Under the pieces are notes generated by a model. It searched no databases. It had not been told where the DNA came from and saw only the letters and a program-made list of their open reading frames with translations. This document shows, piece after piece, positions 46,598-58,890 of a stretch of DNA of 64,000 nt. Position 1 is the first letter of the stretch, and the number at the start of each line of letters is the position of its first letter. Source of the DNA: Henckelia pumila (taxonomy: Eukaryota; Streptophyta; Magnoliopsida; Lamiales; Gesneriaceae); assembly GCF_033568475.1 (NCBI RefSeq), contig NC_133122.1, positions 144,307,361 through 144,371,360 on the forward strand, written 5' to 3'. Both the position numbers and the translations under genes were made by a program.

Positions 46598-49500
46598 ATG
46601 GATCATGTGCCTGCAGATCAACTCTGCTACATTCCTTGCAACTTCTGCAATATTGTTCTTGCGGTACTACTACTAGAAATCTTTCTTAATTAATTTCCCC
46701 ACATCCATCCCTTGATCATCTGGTTTTTCTTTATATATATATATATTTTTTTAAAAAAAAAAAAAAAAAAAAGAACAATCAACTATTTTTTGTGAAATAT
46801 AGATATATTCTTAATTAATTTTGGTTGTAGTGGAGTGTGTTGGCTTTGTTGTGTTTGGAAAAAGAAGCATTATATTGATGAATAAAGCTGAGCTTGGCCT
46901 CAGATATATGGTAATATATATAATTTTTTTCATTCAGCAGGTTTTAATTTGAATTTGTCTGATACAGTCAAGTCTACATCGATCTTCAAGACTTTTCCTT
47001 TTCCCTCTCTTCTTTTAGTACAGTCCAAAGAAAAATAAAGTCATGAATAATACTCAGTCCCTCGACCATGAATCACCTAGCTCTACGTCCGATCACACCC
47101 AAAAATATTTAATTCTGGACGATTATATATATATACTTTGTACAAATTAATATATACTGGCCTTTGTTTTTATTTATTTATAATTTATAGTTATATTTAG
47201 CTTGATGAAGACAAGTCCCTCCATGATCACCTGCAGATTTCATTTTCTAGCTTTTCTTTTGTACGTTTTTTCATCATGATCTCCCCAAGTGGTGTCAAGA
47301 TTAATATATAAGCTTTTTTTTTCTTTTCTTTCTCAGCCACAACAAAACTTATTAACCCCATCAAGATTCTAGCTAGCTAGCTAGGGTTCAAGAAAGTAGC
47401 TAGTAGAGATTCATTCAATATTATTTGTGATTTTTTTGGTTGTTTGATTTGGAATTGAATATTGTGCTAGGTGAGTGTCCCATGCAGCAGCTTGTTTGAT
47501 GTAGTGACAGTTCGATGTGGGCACTGCACCAATCTTTGGACAGTGAATATGGCAGCTGCCTTCCAATGCAGTACCCTTCAGCCTTCCTCCAGCCAACTAA
47601 ATAATATTTCTCAGGTTTATTTCTTTATTTTTTTGGGGGGATCCATTATATATATTCCACACATTCATTCTACCTAGCCTTCTGAAATCTACCTACCCTA
47701 GCTCTATATATATATATATGTTTTAATTTTCTTCTTTTAAGGGAATCAAAATTGATCTGTTTAAATTTTATTTAATTTTTTGCATTTTCAACATCTTAGG
47801 GATTTCAGAACCCTAGTTACCTACTCAACTACTACATCCTATGCTGTCGCCAGAATCCAATTATTTAGACAGTGTTTGGGAGAGTTTGTGTGAAGGAAAA
47901 ACTGACAAGTGCTTCTTAAAAGATCTCTCAAACACTACCTTAAGCAGCATTTCCAACTTTTTCTTTAGTTAAAAGAGTGTGTTTGTGTGTGTGTGTGTGT
48001 TTTTTAATTATATATATATATATATATATAATGTTTTCTCAAGAAAGAAAATTAATTAAATAATTAACGATTGATTATTTTTTGTAATTAAAATAATTAA
48101 TTTCCTGTCTTCTAGTATGGAAACATGACTTTGTCTTAGATCCCAGCTAGATCTCTAGCAACTGTCAATCAGGCAGCCATTTTCTTTATCATTCCTAACT
48201 GATCCAGTCACTTCAATGTCGTTATTATTTTAAATCTCTTCTTCTTTTTTTTCCGGGTGTCTGAGAAAACATCTTTTCATGCAAAACTTTTGGTCAAAAT
48301 TTATATTTTATTTTTAAAGATACTGCAATAATTGGAAAGAAATAAAAAAAAAAATTCCTTTTTATATTATTGTGCGTATTTTTTATATTTCAGTTTCAAG
48401 ATTTATGAGATTCTCCACTCCACAAAATGTAAAAAGTTGCTGAAAATCTAATCCGCATATGTTAAGCCATAAGTACACATGATTTTTTTAACTTTATCTT
48501 TCACATTTCACTTATAGGATATGAAACATTTTGAATTTTATTGAATCATTATGTTTATGTACTATTTTATTGTAATAATTAATTTTGATATTCTAGACGT
48601 CTTTTGTATGTATTTCATAGAAACAATAAGATATTCATGTGAACATTATAGAAGCATTTAATAAAATTAAATTGTAGAGTACAGCTGAATAAAAAAACAA
48701 TAATAAATGTTGTATTAACTTCAGGGTCCTATCCATTCTTCAACCGAGCTCAAGGTTGACTTAGGCTCTTCCTCCAAATGGAACAACAAGTTGGCCATCC
48801 AACCTTCCATCACAAAGAAACCCGAGCCAAAAATCGCCAACAGACGTGAGTTTGTTCGTGGTTATATATATGTTGAATCTACATCTAGGGCAGTTATTAC
48901 ACATTTATTTGTTCAAAAAATTCAACATAATTTGATTCATTTTACAACGGATCGTTTTGATTTTATGTAACAGCACCGGAGAAGAGGCAACGAGTCCCAT
49001 CTGCATACAACCAGTTCATAAAGTAATGAAATGTGTAACCAAATTTTTTTTTTATAAAAACGAACTTTTTTTTATTTAACCCAGTGTATAAATTCATCTC
49101 CCAAAAAATTATATATATATATATATATCCCTATGTTTAATTATGGAATGCAAATTTTTTCAGAGAAGAGATTCAAAGAATCAAAGCCAATAATCCTGAA
49201 ATCAGCCACAGGGAAGCTTTCAGTACTGCTGCCAAAAATGTAAGTAATTAAACATGTCGAAAAGATTTCTTATCGAGCTGTTTATATATTCGACATTAAA
49301 TCTTCTGATCTATATATTATGTATCATGTATAACGATATATGAGTTATTCAAATAAAAATTATACTACAGAAAATATATCCTAAATTTTTGAATGTGTGA
49401 TGGTATTTAATTAAGTTTGTTTACTAATAATTAGTGAATTCTTTTTCTTTATAATTTGGCAAAGTGGGCGCACTTCCCTCACATTCATTTTGGACTGATG

Positions 49501-50304
49501 TTGGAGAGCAACAATCACGTTAAACATAATGAGGTAAACTAGTAAGATTCTTTTTTTACCCCTTTTTTTGGGTTAATTTTTTGTTATTATGGTTTTTTTT
49601 TTGTTGGGATTTAAGTAATTGTTGGGAATATATGTTGTTACGTGTTTTTATTTACTATACTACTATTATATTATTATATTCAAAACGGCATCATTTGAAA
49701 TAGTCTGTTGTTAGATTCTAAAAATTTCTTCATATTTTAAAAAAAATTCTATTTAATTAAGTACTGTGCATTAATTAGTTTATGGATTTTCTATTCATCT
49801 TACTGAGAAAAATTTAACGAAGAAACCATGCATTAATTTCGTCTCTTCAGATTTCATGAGAAATATGCCTGAAAGTTGTTTATTATTTAATCATTCTCCC
49901 AAAAATTAATGCTCGTTTTTTTTTGTTTATGGGTCACCAGACTCACCACTATCTAGCTGTATAACTTGACCATTTTTTTGAATGTATGTAATAAGCAAAT
50001 TAAAAAGGAAAAAAAAGATAGATAGTTCATTAGAAATAAAGTTAAGAGTGCATTATATTTTAGGAAAAATAGTAATTTTGGCTCTTTTATTATTTGATTT
50101 ATAAAAAAAAATGTTTTATTCTTTGATATTTAAGTTCCCGATGCTGTTACATTTCAATATTAGTCCTTATATTTGAATCTATGGCAATTTTAGGGTTTTT
50201 TTTTCATCGGGAACATAACTAAAATTGAAAAAACTAACACAAAACAAAAACATCATACCAAAATCATGACAAATATATATGCACGATTAAAATTGCGATT
50301 TCTA

Positions 50305-50338
<34 letters not shown>

Positions 50339-50470
50339 GACAATTATATTATAATGTATTTTGGTATATATTTTCGATAACCGATAATAAATTAATTGTT
50401 TCAATTTTCTTGTCATATGAAGGGATCCGAGAAGAACCAAATGCGAAGGGCTGCCATAATAAACAAGTGA
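46598..50470 (+). CDS. YAB5: YABBY transcription factor, YABBY5-like (seven exons)
   Basis: Nuclear DNA-binding protein of the plant YABBY family, which sets abaxial identity and blade growth in leaves. Exons: 46598-46663, 47471-47614, 48725-48845, 48974-49022, 49164-49239, 49465-49533, 50423-50470. All introns are GT-AG and phases join to 190 residues, the usual size. Start [17 protein letters not shown]. The zinc finger is C14-X2-C17-X20-C38-X2-C41 (residues 14-41) with the family segment [18 protein letters not shown]. The HMG-like YABBY domain is at about 111-177: [20 protein letters not shown], then [35 protein letters not shown] and [10 protein letters not shown] fit the YABBY5 group better than FIL/YAB3 or YAB2. 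The C-terminus is basic ([11 protein letters not shown]). No lesion was seen. Confidence 0.92.
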
Positions 50471-50500
50471 GAATCCTCGGATGCATACTGGGATTTCTTC

Positions 50501-50506
50501 AATAAA
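50501..50506 (+). terminator. Possible poly(A) signal of the YABBY gene
   Basis: AATAAA 30 bases after the stop codon. It is close to the stop, so a later signal could also be used. Confidence 0.4.
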
Positions 50507-51358
50507 CCTTATTATTATAATTATTAATTAAGAAACTTCAAGTCTCTGTGTCTTGTATTATGACTTCTTTTTCCCCACTTGAATATTGTAAGTCCAGTCC
50601 AAAAAAAAATTTCTTAAATATTTGTTATTATGCTGTAATGCGTGAGTACCAATTTCCTATATGGAACTAAAAGATTTTATGTTTTAATGACTTTTTTCCA
50701 TACTTGAGGTTTCAATTATAGAGATCATCCGAAAAAGGTGAACATACGTATACTAATTAGTAACTATTGTGCTTATACAAAATTTGATTTAGATTGTGAC
50801 CAATGATTTGATTGAAAAATAATCATAAAAGAATGAATTTTATATATATATATATGTGTGTGTGTGTGTGCGTGTGTGTAGAGTCTTGATCCACGTAACC
50901 TAGGGCACAGTTTTTGTGGGCGATTATAGAAACAAGGTACTGGATTTCTATAGTCGTCCATAAAATCCCTGCAGAATAGGATGTTGGAATATTAATCAAT
51001 ACTATATATATAGAGAGAGAGAGTTTTGATTCCTCGCACCCTAAGGTGCGGGGATCCATGTGCACCCGTGTCCAAAAACAACTCCGATTGTCTTGAAATT
51101 TTCACGGTAAGATCGCTTGAAAAATGTGAATTCAACAATATATATATACTTGATTATAGTATGAGTTGAAGAATCAATTAGACGGGGACTAAAATACGCA
51201 TTGTGTTGTAGACTTGTAGGTAATAATTTTCCTCCTTAGGAAAACCGTCAAAATATGTCACTTGGACGACTAATTAATATATATGATGTAAATTATTTTT
51301 CTTACAACATTAAAACAACAAGTACTTGATCATACACGTGTGTCACGTATATGAAATA
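50507..51358. other. Spacer with TA and TG runs
   Basis: No gene was seen. A TA/TG microsatellite lies at about 50838-50879 and a TA plus GA run at about 51003-51023. GCACCCTAAGGTGC near 51038-51051 is a short perfect palindrome. Confidence 0.5.
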
Positions 51359-51617
51359 CTCCCTTCATTTCAATTATGTTGTCCACGTTTTTTTTTGTTT
51401 GTCCCAAATATATAGTCATATATCATATTTAGTAATATTTTTTTTACACTTCTTTACTAATATACCTCTATTAACTACATCTTGAAAATTGTGCAATCAT
51501 TTTTTAATACATTAAATAGGGATAAAATAGAAAGTTTATATAAAATTTACTTTTCCAATAAATTTTTCTTAATTCGTGTGAAAATAAAACAAGACAACAT
51601 ATATGGGACGAAGAGAG
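51359..51617. mobile_element. Stowaway-type MITE
   Basis: Ends CTCCCTTCATTTCA and GGGACGAAGAGAG form the Stowaway terminal inverted repeat, with TA on both sides (51357-51358 and 51618-51619), the Tc1/mariner duplication. Length 259 bases, non-coding. Confidence 0.8.
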
Positions 51618-52202
51618 TATATAGAAATAAAATAAATTTATTTGGGAATTTCGTCGTATCGGTCATTTATAATTTGAATTGAATGTGTATGTGTATGTGT
51701 GTAGCCAAGTATAATTTATTCCGAAATGTAAGTTGTTCGATAATCATTCAACTTTTTTTCAAAATGAATTGAATTGTTTATTGTTATATATGTTTAAAAA
51801 ATGTGATTGTTTTCCCATTGTCATGCCAAAAGAATGTAATAGTTAACCCAAAAAAATAAAAATAGGTTATACTTAGCAAAACAGAAATTATCTTAAAAAA
51901 GATCTTTAATTTTCGGACAATGAATTTAGCAAGGTAAAACAAATTAAAAATTAGTCATCAGATAGTCCTAGCAATAAATTGAAACCCAAACATGATTTGT
52001 TTCAACTGTACATGATCAGTGACAAAGTACAAGAGCATTCTATCTGTTGCACAAATCTAAATCTGCATAAATAATGAATTTTAAATGATTTTCTAATTGT
52101 TTTTTTTCTTCAGATAAATGTGTGTATATCCAAAGCTACACAAGAAGTGACTAAATCGGTTCTCTAACCAAACCAAATGTATATATCATATATGATCATG
52201 TT

Positions 52203-53049
52203 CAGTGGCGGACCTAATGGTCCCGAAAGGGTGCGACCGCCCCCCTGAAATTATAAAAAATTTTAGTACTATATACATAATATATATTTTAAATATAAAT
52301 TTAATTTTGTGACCGCTCCTTTGAATTTTTTTTAAAAAACTTAGTTCTATATATAATATATATTTTAGAATGTTGATTTAATTTTATATTGATTAGAATG
52401 ATATTTGATGAATAAGATAAGAATAAATTTATTTTAGACTATAATAGATTTGACAGTATGCTTTGTATTGACTCATATTTGTTTTTGAAAAATGAAATGT
52501 CTTTTATGCTTGAATGTGACATGAGAAATTTGATTCAGTTTACTCAATTTTATCCACCTGATTTCTTCTTGATGTATTTAATGCATCTTGAGTATCAACT
52601 TCATAACTTTATTTTTGACATGCAAAGTAACAATCGGTTCTCTAAGGCTGGGAGGATTAGCGAGTTTGCTAAAATGATTTTTCAATCAAATAAAGATCGA
52701 TTATATCATTTGGGATATTTACTTTTAAAGTTAACATTGTTATTACTTGTTGCAACTGCTACTGTGGAGAGAGTGTTTTTAACAATAAAAATAATCAAAA
52801 TATCACCTCGTAATCGGTTGGAAGATGATGTGTTAGATGATGGTTTGATACCATATATTGAGCGTGATGTGTTTGATACAGTTGATATTGAAATTATTAT
52901 TCAACATTTTCAAACTATGAAATTTCGGAGTGAATTGTAAAATCATATGAAGTTAATATATGACTTTTTATTATACACTTTGTGGTGTAATTTTTTTTTT
53001 AATTTATTGAATTCACCCCTCTTGGTTGATAATCTTGGGTACGCCACTG
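52203..53049 (+). mobile_element. Internally deleted hAT element, TSD ATCATGTT
   Basis: An 847-base element with ends CAGTGGCGGACCTA and GGTACGCCACTG and a perfect 8-base duplication ATCATGTT (52195-52202 and 53050-53057). It keeps only the 3' part of the transposase gene (52458-52940). Confidence 0.9.
52458..52940 (+). pseudogene. hAT transposase C-terminal fragment (dimerisation domain)
   Basis: A 160-codon open frame. The second half shows the hAT C-terminal dimerisation pattern: YHLGYLLLKLTLLLLVATAT, then VERVFLTIKIIK and NRLEDDVLDDGLIPYIERDV, as in TTF-type zinc-finger hAT proteins. The BED/TTF zinc finger and catalytic DDE core are absent, removed with the 5' part. The remaining frame has no stop, so it could still be translated if transcribed, but the element cannot move itself. 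Confidence 0.8.
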
Positions 53050-53057
53050 ATCATGTT

Positions 53058-54108
53058 CATTCCAATGCATATTGTTTGTTCAAACAAGTTTTTTTCAGTT
53101 GAACGAGGGAGATTGTTATAATTAGGTCTGAAACCCAAATACTCGTCTCAAACTTGAGACTTTAATTGATGTCAAATGAGCTACAAGTTATCGTCTTTGT
53201 TCATACCAGTTTCAGAATCAAACCACTTGCAGGATGACAGAATTAACGTAAGATATTATCGACTTACTCGACTTAAAAAATCATGTGAGATCGTCTTAGG
53301 TTAATTTGTCCTATGAATATCTTACTTGACCCGATCCATGAAAAAATAATATAACTTTTTTGCAAAAAATATTATTTTCAATCTATATATGAATTGCATC
53401 GACACGTCCGTCCCACAAGATATTCTATCATTCGACTTTTTAATTCACTTGAACATATGGACTACTTCAAACAGTACTTTTATATAAACTTCAAACAACA
53501 CAATGTTTCACATGGTTATAAACCCAATTGTGTGTGTTGTGTGTGTATAGATTGTTGGAAAAGAAGTGAAATAACGTTTTGTTTGATAAAAGAGAAGGAA
53601 AACAGAAAATAGTAAAGGTGGGCACATACCATATAATTTGAGTTTGAATATATGTATAATATTAAAAAGATATATAGCACTTTACTTGTTCAGACAATGA
53701 AGAGTCATATCATAATAATTGACTATTTGATGCATGAAACAAGTCAAATCATGAATCCGTTATCAAACAAACTTTACTCCAAGTCTTGTCACTCGCACTC
53801 CAACATGCATGATCAACACCCATACATTCATTTAATTTTTTTAAAAAATTAATCATGAGATTAATGGCCATGATGTATATGATCATATTATAGTGAAATT
53901 TAAATTTTATTAAAATTTAAATATGGACGTTAATTTTTTGAAGAAAGATGGTTGGGGTGAAATAGTTATTTATATATGTAGAAAGAGCGATCGAGACAAG
54001 TGACATTTGTGTTGTTGTACGATTTAATATATTAGAGTTGCATAGTTACTACTACTTATAGTTTTTAATAAAACGGAGAAATGTTTAATCCTAGAGTAAT
54101 ATTATGAA
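53058..54108. other. Intergenic stretch, nothing recognised
   Basis: No coding signal or repeat with clear ends was found. Confidence 0.5.
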
Positions 54109-54423
54109 GGAAAAATAGTTTTTTTTGTTTATTAACTTGTTTATTTTTTTGTTTTGATACATTAACTTTTCAAAGTATAGTTTTGGTACATTAATTTTAA
54201 ATTTTTTTATTTTGATCTAATTGCTGATGTGACATCGAAAAATATTGACGTGATATCGAAAAATGTTGACGTAGTGTCGAAAATACTGACATGTCAAGTT
54301 GTCACATTAACAATTGAACCAAAATAACCGTAGATTAAAAGTTATGTACCAAAACCAAACTTTAAAAAATTAATGAACTAAAACCAAAAAATAAACAAAT
54401 TAATGAAAAAAAAATCATTTCCC
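54109..54423. mobile_element. Inverted-repeat MITE, about 315 bp
   Basis: Left GGAAAAATAGTTTTTTTTG and right inverse, with arms that continue as TTAACTTGTTTATTTTTTTG / TTAATGAACTAAAACC over about 100 bases each. The loop contains three ATTGACGT-type repeats. Class is uncertain; no clear duplication was identified. Confidence 0.65.
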
Positions 54424-54755
54424 CAATTACGAAAGAGACATTAATTTATTAGCTTCCCAAACATGACATCTTGGAAGCATTAAATATTTTGAGACGCTTA
54501 AGACGATGAAGTTGCTCGTGCACGTCCAATCATGTAAGCATTTTATTAATAAAAAAAAAAAGTATACAAATATAATTTAAAAAAAAAATGGAAGATGTAG
54601 GTATCAAGCCGAGTAAAAAAGGGGGAAAAAAACATAAAATATATTTTTAAAAAATAGGAAAAGATTTCTTTTATTTAACTGATCTGTTACTACGTGCAGA
54701 GTGGCATACACTCCATATTATATGAGTGCTTAGTTTTATTATGGAATATATAATG

Positions 54756-56425
54756 ATACCGTTTGGTTTCATGGATATGATTTCTGATATATGAATAGAA
54801 GTGTAATAAAAACATGATGAAATATACAGGAGTGGTCTAAAGGAAAAAGAGGCCCGGGGAAAAGATTGAAATAAGAGTTTTTTTACATTAATTTTTTTAA
54901 AAAAAGTTGATATTTACGCTTCATTTTTTGTTATTTACATTTCATTTGTGAATAAATTTACATTGCATTCTACATATAAAGTCGAGTGTAGATAACACAA
55001 AATGAAGTGTAAATATCAACTCTCATTTAAAAAATCAAATATAATCAAGCTATATGAAATTATCTTCGTATTTTGTGAATATAATTATGAAATTATCCAA
55101 AAAAATCACATTGAACCACCAAAACTCACAATTTAAGTGCTAATTTAATTTAGAAGAAATTAATTTAGCCATTCAAAGATAAATTAAATAAAATTTCAAA
55201 ATTTCAAAATTAAATTTTGAAATTCGTACCATCAATTCATAAATTTTCAACCACGACATAAAATTAATTAAAAATATTAAAATCTAACATTAAATTTAAA
55301 TTAAATTGAACGAGTCATAAATCAAATTTTAACACACATCTAACATTAAATTAAAATTAAATTGAACGAGTCATAAAATCAAATTTTAACTCACACAAAA
55401 GTCGAGAAGAAATTGATCGAACATCAAACTATAAAAACTCAAGGCTAAGAAATTCGATTATCAAAGAGAAGCAATGGAAAGTGTCGACGAAAAACAATGC
55501 CAAACTGAAAGGTGATGAACGAAGAGAAGATTGAACATATCAGTTTAGGTGATAGGTTTATTGTTGGCTATGCATGAATATTCTTCGATTTTTAATAACT
55601 ATTATAATATAATAATTAATCAACATAATAAGTAATAATTATAATATATATATACATATAAATAATAAATTTTTTTAATAAATCTGGGGCCCACCTAATT
55701 GTGGGGCCCTGGGCATGGGCCCTGCCCGCCCTGGAGCAGGGCCGCCCCTGAAAATATGGATAAACAATACATAGATATGAGCAATATGTTGTTTAATTTG
55801 TATGTTTTTAATTTTGTAAGATTATTGTGTTTATTACTATAGAATTTCTTAATTGCCCTTTCCAATTTCTAATCATCCTTCACTAATACCATGGATTGGA
55901 AGAGATTTTTCATCAAGTTCACATACAATGTCATACCGGGTCATGAGATGACATTGGGTTAACAAAAAATGAAAGAAACATAGAATGAGTAAAAATTTGT
56001 GGATCATCCAACTTTCATCCAATGTATCAAACGGTATTGAGTTACATATTATTATTATTATGGATTATACATATTAGTTCATCTACTGTTTGATACATTG
56101 GATGAAAGTGGGATGATCCATAAATTTTTACGCATCTCATGTTTCTTTTATTTTTTTGTTAACTCAATGTCATCTCATGGCCCGGTATGACATTGTATGT
56201 GGGCTTGATGAAAAAAAAAATTTTAACTCATGATATTAGTGGAGGATGAGTAGAAATGACAATTAAGAGATTATATAGTAATTAACACAATAATACTATA
56301 AAATTAAAAACATACAAAACAACATATTGTTTATATCTATATATTGTTTATCCATATTTCATCATGTTTTTATTACACTTTTATTCGTCTATCATACATC
56401 ACATTCATGAAACCTAACGATAAGT
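54756..56425. mobile_element. Long inverted-repeat element split by a hAT element
   Basis: The left arm (54756-54826 plus 55759-56050) and right arm (about 56075-56425) are inverted copies; for example GATACATTGGATGAAAGT on the right matches ACTTTCATCCAATGTATC on the left. Ends are ACCGTTTGGTTTCATG and its near-inverse CATGAAACCTAACGAT. The arm of about 350 bases surrounds a loop of only about 25 bases. The left arm is interrupted at 54827-55750. Confidence 0.75.
54827..55750. mobile_element. hAT-like element inside the inverted repeat
   Basis: A 924-base insertion with ends CAGGAGTGGTC and AGGGCCGCCCCTG, rich near the right end in GGGGCCC and GCCCTG blocks. Flanks GAAATATA and AAAATATG fit an aged 8-base duplication of GAAATATG, the sequence preserved in the opposite arm. 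Non-coding. Confidence 0.65.
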
Positions 56426-56786
56426 TACGTAGTCCATTCCATTATGTTATCCACCCTATAGTACCGGATCTTTAAATTCTTCAACTGCTTTAAAAAAATT
56501 CTTCAACCACTCCCTCTCAAATTTCAGAAGAGATCTTCGGTTTGAAACTGAATTATAACAATTTTTTTCTTCGACTAAAAAAAAAATATTCAACACTTCT
56601 TCTCAAAATTGAGATAATGTCTTGGATTTGAGACTCAACTGCAAATCAATCTCTTTTCTAACTCCAAAAATAAAATAAAATAAAATTATTCGATCACATC
56701 CCCGTCGCCACATAACCATAAACATTGATATGGCATTTCAAATTTCGAGCAATATATACAATTCTTAAGAAATAGATTTGTTTTAA

Positions 56787-56858
<72 letters not shown>

Positions 56859-57177
56859 ATATAAATGTGTGTTCCTTTTAAACTATTGGAAAATTTCCAT
56901 GATCAAATATGAATGTGGTTGTGAGAAAGTCAAATTATAAATGTTCAAATTTTTTTTTAATCTATGTTCAATTTTTTAAAAGGATTTGAACATAAATTCA
57001 AAAAAACAAAATTGAACATTTATAATTTTAAAAGGATGGTTTCTATAAATTTTATTTATAGAAGGCTATATACTGAATTAGAATATGGGTGAAAATACAA
57101 TTTTAATTTGGTCTTACAATTTGACCATTTTTCATTTTAAACCCGATTAATTTTCAAGTTCCAGTTTTAGTTCTGTC
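56426..57177. other. Spacer with a long TA microsatellite
   Basis: No gene was seen. A TA run at 56791-56848 is followed by GTGTGTGTGT. Confidence 0.6.
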
Positions 57178-57543
57178 ACCGTTTGGTTAGATGTATTATT
57201 AATCTATGTATAACTTATCTCATTCAATCTCGTGTTCTTCTCATCATATATCCATCTATTAATTATTAATTTTACATCAATCAAATAATTAATAATTTAT
57301 CTTATATCAATCAAATCATTGAATTTAAATTACTATATTATCACTTATAAATAATATTATTCATATTTTATGTATTGTTAAAAGGACAAAATGATAATTT
57401 AAAATTTAATCAATCAAATCAAATAAACTATAATCTATCAATCAAATTAAATACTATATTAGCTATCATTTCTTATTTATTTTTTATTACATTATATTAC
57501 TTATCTATGTATTATTCATTTCATCACTCAAACCAAATGGTAC
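57178..57543. mobile_element. MITE, about 366 bp
   Basis: Left ACCGTTTGGTTAGATG and right CAAACCAAATGGTA form inverted ends, with arms ATCTATGTATAACTTAT / TTACTTATCTATGTATTATTC. The AT-rich body has no coding capacity. The end resembles that of the inverted-repeat element at 54756. Confidence 0.6.
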
Positions 57544-58336
57544 CTCATATATTCTCACTTACTTTCAGCTATTTTTCTGTGGAGTGATATGGTATTAAAC
57601 AGATCTCCAACACCATGTCAACAATTTCAAATTTCATATAATCATTTTGCTGGTGGCATGTCATCATTTTTTTATGTTACATCAACACTCTCATGAAAAA
57701 ATGAATAAAATAAAAATACACATTAATAAACACAGAACTAAAACTGCAACTTGAAAACTTCCTGACCAAAATCATAAAAAAGAGAAAAGCATTTTCGAAG
57801 AATTAAACCCAACAATGGGAAAAGTATTCTCTTAGCTTCACCTGACCTGTTATAAAAAGTGAGAAAATCCCCTTTTGACGTCCCACTGGGAGGCACCATT
57901 AAATAAGCAGCTTTGAGATAAAAAAGAATCATGGACCACCTTTGTAATTGGCAGCTGGATTCCAATCTCATATCTGTGAAAACATCAATTTTTTAAAAAA
58001 TAATAATAATAAAGTTGCATGTTTTAATTAGAAATTGGATTTTTATAGGTACATTTGTGAAGGAAAAAGTTATTTCCTAGTCCTAGTCCTAGCTATATAA
58101 ACATGTGAATCATATTTCATTTTCAAGATTATACAAATTAAATGACCATTTTTTTCTTTTAACCTTTAATGGAATGGGGAATTAATTATTAAGAAAATTC
58201 TACTTTAATACCCCAATGATAGATCTAATGTCTCATGATTTGTCACGACTCACGTCAACAATATATCATTAATTACGTCTATGTGTAAAAATACAAATCA
58301 TTGAATACATGATTTGAGTATTACCCTTAGTGTAGG

Positions 58337-58890
58337 CAGGGGCGGATCCAGAAATTTTGTCGAGGGAGGGCAAAGAACCAAAGATAAAAAAAAAAATAGT
58401 TCATATGTTTCAATTATATAGACAGTTTGTTTTTTCAAACTCACAAATTAATAAGAAAAATCATTGAAAAAATAAATTTACACACAAAATTCATATTTTA
58501 TCTTACTCGATTCATTCAAAAGTGATTGCATTTTTTTCAAAACATATTTAATAGGAGTATATATATTAGTAAAAGAGTAGAAACAAGATTACTAAATATA
58601 TTATATAAGCCTATATATTTGAAAAAAAAATGTGACCTATATAATCGAGATACAAACAAAATAAAAAATATCTCATTTTCAATACACGTAATATTGAACT
58701 ATAATTTAGATATTCATCTATCATTGGATTACAAAAACGATTCTTAAATGACATAAGGAGTGATAAACTTTGACTTCTAAATCATTGGCTTAATTTTATG
58801 TGCATAATTTTAATTTTAAAATCTAAAAACATACCGGTACTTTGATATCAAAACTCAAAGAGGGGCATCTGCCCTCCCTTGCCTCTTAAT
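58337..58890. mobile_element. hAT-like remnant, right end lost
   Basis: Begins CAGGGGCGGATCCAGAAATT, a common plant hAT terminus. It ends near GGGGCATCTGCCCTCCC, which resembles the usual subterminal region, but the inverted terminus itself is missing. Confidence 0.45.
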
